Assembly (NCBI RefSeq): GCF_020379485.1
Contig: NW_026014843.1
Location: 1 to 64,000, forward strand
Direction of reading: 5' to 3'
DNA from: Brassica napus
Taxonomy: Eukaryota; Streptophyta; Magnoliopsida; Brassicales; Brassicaceae
Length of the DNA: 64,000 nucleotides
Shown: one piece after another, positions 56,301 to 64,000 of the stretch
Numbering within the stretch: position 1 is the stretch's first letter
Layout: each line of letters opens with the position of its first letter
The notes under the pieces: model-generated
Database searches by the model: none
What the model was told of the DNA's origin: nothing
Seen by the model: the letters and a program-made list of their open reading frames with translations, nothing else
Program-made: the position numbers and the translations under genes

Positions 56301-57368
56301 GTGCTTTACAACTGGGGGTAACGTCCTTGTGTGTTATTACTATACCTTCGGTTCTGTTTTTCATATTTAACGATCTGTCTTACCGTTTTTTTGTAATCTT
56401 TTGTTGCAATTAAAGGTCAAAGTTTGCTCGCTTAGACTTTGATGGGTTTCACACAGTGGTTGTGGAAAAGAACGATGTGATGATCTCAGTAGCATCCATC
56501 AGGTTAGTATATGAATTAAGTTCAACTTCACGCTCCAAGAAAGTGTAGTTTTACATGTTTGAGAATGAGTTACATATGAAAACGCATTTTGCTTATATCC
56601 AGGGTGCATGGAGTAAGTGTTGCAGAGATGCCTCTTGTAGCTACATGCAGCAAGTATCGTCGTCAGGGAATGTGCAGAATCCTCGTCACTGCAATTGAAG
56701 AGGTACAGTATTTTAAAATTTGGTCACGTCACTGTTCTTGAGGCTCCATCTAAACTAATACTAATATTGGTTTTGGGGTGCAGATGCTTATGTCTCTCAA
56801 AGTGGAGAATCTTGTTGTGGCTGCTTTGCCAAGTTTAGTGGAAACATGGACTGAAGGTTTCGGCTTCAAAACAATGGATGATGAAGAACGCGAAGCTCTC
56901 AAAAGACTAAACTTGATGGTGTTCCCAGGTACAGTTCTTCTCAAGAAAACGCTACACCAGTGCGTAAAACCCAACACTGTGAAAGGTAAAGCCAGCAAAG
57001 AAGCTGATCTAGACAATGCCGAGTTTGCCGTGACGACCTGCGACCAGATGGTTCCAGAAGGATCAGATGATGGACCTCCTCCCCCAGGCTTACCAGTGCC
57101 ACTTGGAACCAACCAAACAGAACCAGTGGCAGAAGCAGAGAAGCCAGCCCAAGAGAGCAACAACACCAAAGAAGATTGTTTGGAGAAGGAACTGTCAAAG
57201 TTTTCATCACAAGGAGAAGAAGTGAAGATAAGAGATTCTTCATCCTCTGAAGCTGTAGAAGAAGAGAGGCAAGTTAGTAGTGTAGCAGTAGTAAATAATG
57301 TTAGTGATGAGATGTTGCTTTGTGTTGATGAACAACTCGACTTTGATAGCTCTGAAGACTCGGATTAA
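53311..57368 (+). CDS. IDM1: PHD-finger histone acetyltransferase, IDM1/ROS4-like
   Basis: Seven coding exons: 53311-55389, 55490-55613, 55842-55924, 56073-56317, 56416-56502, 56603-56702 and 56784-57368, all GT-AG, total 1100 residues (Arabidopsis IDM1 is near 1190 from memory). The start [18 protein letters not shown] matches the family. Residues 1-590 are mostly low complexity, with a conserved block [19 protein letters not shown] and [20 protein letters not shown] near 570-590. A PHD finger spans about 664-712 ([20 protein letters not shown] ... HQACL ... [11 protein letters not shown]) and crosses the first intron. A GNAT acetyltransferase fold follows, with the acetyl-CoA loop [13 protein letters not shown] near 889. 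IDM1 acetylates histone H3 at methylated sites and helps recruit DNA demethylases, preventing silencing. Matches At3g14980. Intact; the shorter length reflects indels in the disordered part. Confidence 0.95.
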
Positions 57369-57882
57369 CATTTAGGACTTTGATAAATAAGAAAACTACC
57401 ACTTCTTTTTCCCACTCTGTTTTTATTTTATTTTATATAATCTTTAAAACATTCTGCTGGAAAATCTGAAATCTTTGTTACAAGTTATATAAACAAAATA
57501 ATAAATACATGCTAGAACTAGAAAATGTATAGAAACTTGTAGTTTCTAACCCTTTTTTTTATTAATTTACCATGCAAAAAACGCTTTCACCATGAAAGCT
57601 ATTTTGATTTTGGTAGATGTTTACGATCTTCCATTAATTAAGTACATTACTGACACTTAATGACTAATTTATTTTCTATTTTCTTAGCATCTGGTCAAAT
57701 CACCTTCCTAACTTATGTTATCATCATCAATCCTCTAAATTTGTTTAATTCATTAATTAACCTTCATACACATAAAGATCTCTGATCTGAGAAAACAGAA
57801 TGTCCAACGACCGTTAAAACGAAATAAACCTCCGAGAGTTTTCCTAATAACTGGATCCGTTATCTGTCCGTTACAAAAAATC
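57369..57882. other. Intergenic between IDM1 and galactosyltransferase
   Basis: 3' flank of IDM1 (T-rich signals, tttattttattttatataatc) and the promoter of the next gene. No gene; minus-strand frames overlapping the next gene's first exon are shadows. The region is only 514 bp, so the two genes are tightly spaced in tandem. Confidence 0.5.
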
Positions 57883-59745
57883 ATGCCGTCTTCACCGAGG
57901 CTGAAACTCTTCCACGCGCGTACATCACCCTCCACGCGCCGATCGACGTCTCTGATCGTCCTCACCTCTCTCGCGATCGGGCTATTCGGATTCATCTTCG
58001 GACTCTCCGCCATTGTTTTCCCTAGCCGGACCTGCCTCACGAACTCCCCTCCGAAGACGGTAAAGGTCGTCTGGGACGTCGCCGGCAATTCAAACGGCAA
58101 TGGCCTCAGCGGCGGAGTCAAGAGGCATAAGGTGATGGGATTCGTCGGTATCCAAACCGGATTCGGATCAGCTGGGAGGAGACGAGCTCTCAGGAGCACG
58201 TGGATGCCGTCCGATCCAGAAGGGCTTCGACGGTAACGGTTCATCCTCTCTCTCAAATCAAATCTGGAATCAATTTTGAGAATGATTGAGATTTTAATTA
58301 GAGTTAAACCGAAATTGTATAGCTGGTTTAGTATAAACCGGTTCCTCTGTTATATATCTAATAATTTTAGATAGCATTGTGTAGATAGGAACTGAATCGT
58401 TGATCATAATCTCAAACCTTAAAGATCAAGGCACTCACTCACATGATGTTAATTTAATTGATTAAGAACCATTAAACTGAAACATCACTGTTCTCTGCAG
58501 CTTGGAGGAGTCAACAGGGTTGGCTATTAGGTTTATCATAGGCAAGACCAAAGATGAAAAGAAAATGGCTGAGCTTAGAAGGGAGATTGCAGAGTATGAT
58601 GACTTTATACTGCTTGATATCGAGGAGGAGTACAGTAAGCTCCCATACAAAACGTTAGTTAAGAGAGTTAACACTTTCTCTGCATTTGAATCTTGTTTTG
58701 CTCGGTAACGGGAAAGGATTGGTCTTTTATATGTTTTTTTTTAATTGTTGTTGCATAGTTTGGCTTTCTTCAAAGCTGCGTATGCTCTGTATGATTCGGA
58801 GTTCTATGTCAAAGCTGATGATGATATCTATTTGAGGCCAGGTAATTGATTAGATTCTATTTGATTTTTTTCGCATGTCTTTAGGATGGTTCTGAATTTT
58901 CTAAGGAGGTGTTGTTTTCTTCACAGATCGTTTGTCATTGCTGTTGGCTAAAGAGAGGAGTCACTCGCAGACATACCTTGGATGCTTGAAAAAAGGTCCT
59001 GTTTTCACAGATCCAAAACTTAAATGGTAAGGACAGGAGTGGAGAACTAACCGAACATGTGAATTCATGCTTGTCTTTTGAGAAGTCTTGTTTATGATCG
59101 GATTTGGAACACATGGTCACATCTCTTGTGATTCAGTATACCTGAAAATTGGTTTGATTTTTGCAGGTATGAGCCTTTGGCAGATTTGCTGGGGAAGGAG
59201 TACTTTCTTCATGCTTATGGCCCCATTTACGCTCTTTCTGCTGATGTTGTCACCAGTTTGGTTGCCCTCAAGAATAACAGGCAAGACTATGTCTCCTCTA
59301 TTTTATTCAGTTTTGAGGTCACCCTGAGTTATGTACTTGGATTAGGACTTTGGCTTCAGAGTCTTTTGCTTGTTAAGCTTTGTTGTTTAATAAAGAGAGC
59401 TGTTTTCAAACTTCAGTTTTAGGATGTTTAGCAACGAGGACGTGACAATAGGTGCGTGGATGCTGGCAATGAACGTCAACCACGAGAACCACAAGACCCT
59501 TTGTGAACGAGAATGCTCACCCTACTCCATTGCTGTTTGGGATATACCAAAATGCTCAGGTTCGATACTCGCATTTTGGAAACGCATCCAGGTTTTGCGT
59601 AAGCCTTTCGACAAGAACTGATCACAGCTTGGGTTTGAATATGTTTACTGGTGCAGGGCTTTGTAACCCAGAGAAAAGGATGTTGGAACTTCACAAGATA
59701 GAGAGCTGCTCAAAGAGCCCGACTTTGCCATCGGAAGATGAGTGA
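57883..59745 (+). CDS. Golgi beta-1,3-galactosyltransferase, GT31 family (At3g14960-like)
   Basis: Seven exons: 57883-58232, 58501-58653, 58759-58841, 58927-59026, 59167-59280, 59417-59559 and 59657-59745, total 343 residues, equal to Arabidopsis At3g14960 as I recall. A single N-terminal membrane anchor (about 24-46, [20 protein letters not shown]) makes it a type II Golgi protein. GT31 hallmarks follow: [53 protein letters not shown], the metal-binding [10 protein letters not shown] near 187, then [11 protein letters not shown] and [10 protein letters not shown]. It should transfer galactose from UDP-galactose in beta-1,3 linkage to a glycoprotein or glycolipid acceptor; the acceptor is not evident. 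Intron 5 begins with GC (aacag/gcaaga) rather than GT; all others are GT-AG. Intact. Confidence 0.93.
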
Positions 59746-60160
59746 TCTTTTACCTCTTATATAGTTATATATATCTCTCTCCTTTGATGGTCGAAGATCC
59801 GAGGCGACACTTCCTCCATTGAAGTTGCAGCTTCGCACAGATTATACAAGACTTTCCTCCTTCTTTTTTTCACTTACTCTGCTATGTACTTTAGGTGGCA
59901 ATGCCAGAAAAGCGAGGAGAGTTGATCCTTCGCTTAAACGACATTAGGGTTTATAAAACTAGGGCTGGTAAATTTTGGATTATTCCTTGTTGTACAAGTA
60001 TGAGGTTGAACTAACTGCAATTTCGAACTCGCATTATCGATGAGGAAAGGGGAAAAACCGATACAGTGTTAATCGATTAAGCTTTTGTTTTTACTATAGT
60101 AGAAAACTAATTTATATTTTATGTAAATATTAATAAGAAATGAAATAAAAAACAGTCGAT
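59746..60160. other. 3' flank of the galactosyltransferase gene
   Basis: 3' UTR and flank: an AT run (ttatatagttatatatatct) and T-rich signals (ccttctttttttcac). Nothing coding. Confidence 0.45.
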
Positions 60161-60164
60161 AACC

Positions 60165-61480
60165 TTTTTTTTTTTTAACACTGATTATATTATCAAAAGA
60201 AGATTACAAAGGTGTGATACAGATTTGAAATACATTGGCCGGCAGGTTCAACAAACCTCCGGAGACTGAAGCTCCAACTATGGAGAGACTAAAACACAAT
60301 AACATAATGGCTAAAGAAACAGAACATAAAACAATCTAAGCTAGAAGAAGTGGGTAACAACATAAAATAAACATTCACCCAAAAGAGATCAACAAGCATG
60401 ATGACTTGAACAGAGCTTCTCTGAACAAGGCAAAGCAAGGAAGCCATCCATGGCTACAACCTCCGGTCTGTGAATCCTCCTATGGTGAATAGCACATGCA
60501 GATAAAAAACCAAAGCTTCAAGTACCAGGAAACAGAACACATCATGTTCAAAAGTCTTCAACTGGAAGTCGATGTAGGAGTTGAATCGACAAGCCAGAGA
60601 AGCTAGATAGAAAATAAGATCTCGATCAAATCTTTAAAGGAAGGGATAAAGAGCGAAACAACTCATAACCAGGAACAACCTCATTCGAGAGACCGAGAGG
60701 GCCGAAGATCAAGACCATGTATGAGCCAGAGAAAGCTCAAAATCAACATGAAATCAATCAAACCACACACAAGTTCCAAGATAGTGTAGAAGCCTGAAAA
60801 CCGGATTGACATAAACGATAAAATACTAAACAATGTTAAAGAACATACGATTCAAATGAGACATGGAATCGAGATATAATCTATTTCCTTAACTCTATAT
60901 ATTCGCTTTGTATTGAGACGAGACTGTACGAATATCGAGTCCCAACATACAACCATGGCAGACGATCACGCTTCACTCGTGAACGCCCTATTGAACTAAT
61001 ATTTCTACAAAACACCCTCGGACTTACGTTTGGAAATTTGCTGATTTTTTTGTGTGTAAGAACTTGAGAAATGAGGAAGACATTCGCTCTATTTATAAAG
61101 GGAAACGAGAGCTCTGTTGGTTCTGCAATCGAAGGCACGTGCGCACGATGCGTTAGACTCGGGAAGTTGCTCGATGTGCGGAGAGAGGGAGAGATCGTTG
61201 GGAAAAAAATCCAGATAAAATTTTGTTCGAATTTTTTAAAATATATTCGTTTTTTCAAATTAAAACAAAAAACAACACAAAAAACTTGGTTTGGCCCAAT
61301 AAATTGTTAAACTGAACTTGGTCCAAAAAAAAGCTTATTGAACCGGAAGCCAAGACCCATGCCCAAGCCCGAGCAGCCCGGACGGTGCCGGCGCCTGTGG
61401 TGAGCCTTCTCCTCTCTCAAGCTGTTTAACACATGATATCATGGGATCATATATAAACAGCTATCTTCCTCTTGTTTTCA
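60165..61480 (-). mobile_element. Retroposon-like noncoding region
   Basis: Begins on the plus strand with a 13-base poly-T run (poly-A on minus) followed by aacactgattatattatcaa, a sequence style seen at the 3' ends of noncoding Brassicaceae retroposons such as Sadhu elements. The extent rightwards is uncertain; a more GC-balanced, gene-like tone continues to about 61480 but the longest frame (60881-61258, minus) shows no domain. No target duplication was found, so both the family and the right boundary are tentative. Confidence 0.35.
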
Positions 61481-64000
61481 CCGATGTGGGAAAAGTACCT
61501 TTGCATCATTATTAATGTTTTTTGGGCTGTTAAAAACACAGACCCAAGTCATTTGTTTTTCACAATTTTCATTAAAGTCTGATGGCTATAAGGCTATTAA
61601 TGGATCCAACGGATAGAACCAAATCTGAAAAGAACGAGGATATAATCCACTTCGACTAGAAAGATCGACAAAATAGATCAACCGATAATTCTCATTCTCT
61701 TTAGAAAAAAAATCATATCTGAGATCTGAAAACAATCCGTTGAGAGAAGCGAGAATAACCTAGTAAATCTACCCGGAGAACACAACATAAAGCAAAAGGA
61801 GGAGCAAAAAATGGCTCCGGCTCTATGGAAGCAACCAGAGCCGGCAAACAATAGATAACTAACATAAACTTATTTTAGGGTCTGCAAAAAAAAAAATAAG
61901 TAAAATATAAGAAGAAGCTGAAAATAGGGTCTTTTACGCAACATCAAAAAGTTGGAGTCTTACCATCTTCATGTAACATGTTCAAAAGCTGTCAAAAGCC
62001 ATGCTAACACCAAAATAAAACAAAAAATGATAATGAATCCATCCATCCTTCTTCACCAATTCGTTAATTTTTCCTTTTCCTTTTTAACTTTGCATATTTC
62101 ATTTTCTGTTGTCAGCATTTCCTATTCTTCTTAAATCATGTATGCATTAAGAAGAAAGAACATAACTAGATCTGCATTAACAAAAAGAAAATGGCGGAGC
62201 CAGAAAAATTATCTCACGTAGTCATATATATTAGAAAATTGAAACTGAAGGTGAAAAAGAAAAAAAATAAAAAGTTGAGGACTTAAACAAAAAAAAACAA
62301 AATGGGTCAAAATGTAAAATTTAGTGGGGTCAATTCATAAAACTTAAATAAATACAAAGCAGTTTTATAATTTGGTGGGGTCTGCTGACCTCACTATGTT
62401 GTGAATAGCTCAACCTCTAACCATTAACTAGTCATTTTGCTTTTAAGAAAATCAATTTTTGGAATATTTTTTTAAGAAATTAGGAATATCATAAAATCAC
62501 TAAAACATTTTTTATTCTGAAATAGCATATAATTTAAAAATAAAATATAATTAATCAAAACTTTTTATATTTAAACATGGTTGTGATTATAGTTTAGAAG
62601 GTGGATTAGAATAATCGTTTAAAAACTAGATTAATTTAATTATTTTATATTTAATTAATGTTGTTTTGAAGGTTTTTATGTATTATTTTTATTATAAAAA
62701 TTTTATGTTATCAAAATTTTTGATTTTTAAAGGTTATTTTTAAAAGATGTAACTGATTTTAAGAAAAGGTGTGAGAACATTTTCTGGCAAAAGAAAAACA
62801 TTACAATCATTCAATACGTACATGTACTTACCTTCTGCCACGCCTTCTTATCAATGTCAACCAGAGACAGTGATGATTAATCTGGCGTCATAGCAGGATT
62901 CCAACGTTTAGTTGACAAAGACATCCATCAAATTGCTTAAAGGTGTTTTGAACATGCCAAATTAGTTAGAACAAACACCATTAGATTTGTTTGATGCAAT
63001 GTATGATTACAAACCAAAAGTGCTTATGCCATCCATCTTTGTTTGAATTTCGTCTCTAAGAATTAACATCAAAATAAAAGTTTACAGAATACACAGTATT
63101 CTTTATCAGTAATCTCGAATTAAGTAATCAATCTATGTTATCATACGAATCATTATATATATATATATATATATGTGTGTGTGAGTTCATGTAAAAGTAA
63201 AACGTTAGTGCAAAAGTAAGAATACTTTATATCATTTCGTGTAAAATGTCTACCTAGATCGGTATGTATTCTGTTAGAAAATTATACAGTTCGACTCGGA
63301 TGGAATATTATATTGGCCAATCAAATGCGTGCTTAATTAAGTGCGTACGTACCTATTCTTACTAACAAATCTGGACATATTAATTACAACCACCAACATA
63401 TAATCTGATAATCAGAAGTAGGTCCATGCATGTACCTACCAAACAAGTTAATATTCATCGTCTATTGTTTACCAATAGTGTTTTGGCATTTATCTTTACG
63501 CATCTCACAGCGCAAGTATAAACACTATAGGATTCTGTTTCTAGGAAACACACGCCAGGCATGTATTTTTACGTATTGTATTATGATTACTTACTCATAC
63601 TTACAAACAATATAATAAAAAAAATATATTTATATTATATAAATTCTTAAATAGTGGCACATGTAAATAAAAGTAACATTATTTAATTTGTTATCTTTCA
63701 AGTTGTCCAAACGATCTGGCCTGTGAATAAATAATTATTCACTTATACTACATGTTAACATTTACAGTCTATACATGCATGCAGAGCAACAAAGAAGTGT
63801 GATAAAAATGTGTGGTCAGTTAAACATCACAAAAGTTTGATATCAAACGAAGAAAAAAAATAAACATATGGTAAATCAAGTTTTATTTTATATTTGTTTA
63901 TATATAAAATGCATGGTATTATATTGGATGTGTCCTTGCGAACTGGGGTGATTAATTAATTAAATTAATGACAATGGTTAATGTCTTAATGATACTGTTA
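61481..64000. other. AT-rich intergenic right edge
   Basis: No gene recognised. It contains a short piece atggcggagccag at 62190 within a poly-purine stretch, an AT/GT microsatellite at 63150-63183, and repeated ggtggggtc / gtggggtc words near 62322-62385 that hint at an old repeat. Transposon ends were not identifiable. Confidence 0.4.

Noticed and set aside
62166..62400. Possible MITE with ggtggggtc repeats
   Set aside because: I could not pair the ends or find a target duplication.

Overview
This is plant nuclear DNA, almost certainly from a Brassica or a close Brassicaceae relative. The genes have GT-AG introns, plant-only families (TCP, S40/DUF584, MORF) and AT-rich intergenic DNA full of Helitrons, MITEs and non-LTR retroposons. 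In order, the recognisable genes match a block of Arabidopsis thaliana chromosome 3 running (locus numbers recalled, not searched) from about At3g15070 to At3g14960: a RING-H2 ligase, RABA1g, IQD10, an S40 protein, TCP4, MORF8/RIP1, DJ1A, IDM1/ROS4 and a beta-1,3-galactosyltransferase. RABA1g and IQD10 survive only as decayed exon fragments. The genes for mitochondrial malate dehydrogenase and UBA2C, which I recall lying between TCP4 and MORF8 in Arabidopsis, were not found. This is what is expected of one fractionated subgenome of a mesohexaploid Brassica.

Layout. 0-12 kb: a 1.25-kb Helitron, the RING-H2 gene (+), the RABA1g relic, a tRNA gene, the IQD10 relic, the S40-type gene (+) and a TCP4-type transcription factor (-) carrying a miR319 site. 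12-28 kb: no intact gene; a 1.1-kb AT-rich element, several MITEs, a LINE remnant with a 19-bp target duplication, and two large Helitrons in the same orientation, the longer holding an RRM-protein gene fragment. 28-38 kb: MORF8 (-), a 1.37-kb palindromic Mutator-like element with a 9-bp target duplication, DJ1A (-), and a truncated second copy of the 3' half of MORF8. 38-53 kb: a LINE scrap, a frameshifted F-box/kelch gene, a second copy of the 1.1-kb element, and a degenerate direct-repeat array with zinc-knuckle/G-patch gene pieces, interrupted by a 1.7-kb LINE and ending at the IDM1 leader. 53-60 kb: IDM1-like gene (+) and galactosyltransferase gene (+). 60-64 kb: a retroposon-like noncoding stretch and AT-rich DNA.

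The genes are ordinary independent plant genes, not an operon. They act in leaf development (TCP4), organellar RNA editing (MORF8), oxidative stress and glyoxal defence (DJ1A), active DNA demethylation (IDM1) and Golgi glycosylation. Five multi-exon gene models were built by hand from reading frame, splice sites and remembered Arabidopsis homologues. Three of them (MORF8, DJ1A, galactosyltransferase) come out at or near the Arabidopsis length. The most notable structures are the nested palindrome between MORF8 and DJ1A, the repeat array abutting the IDM1 leader, and the two gene relics that show fractionation in progress.
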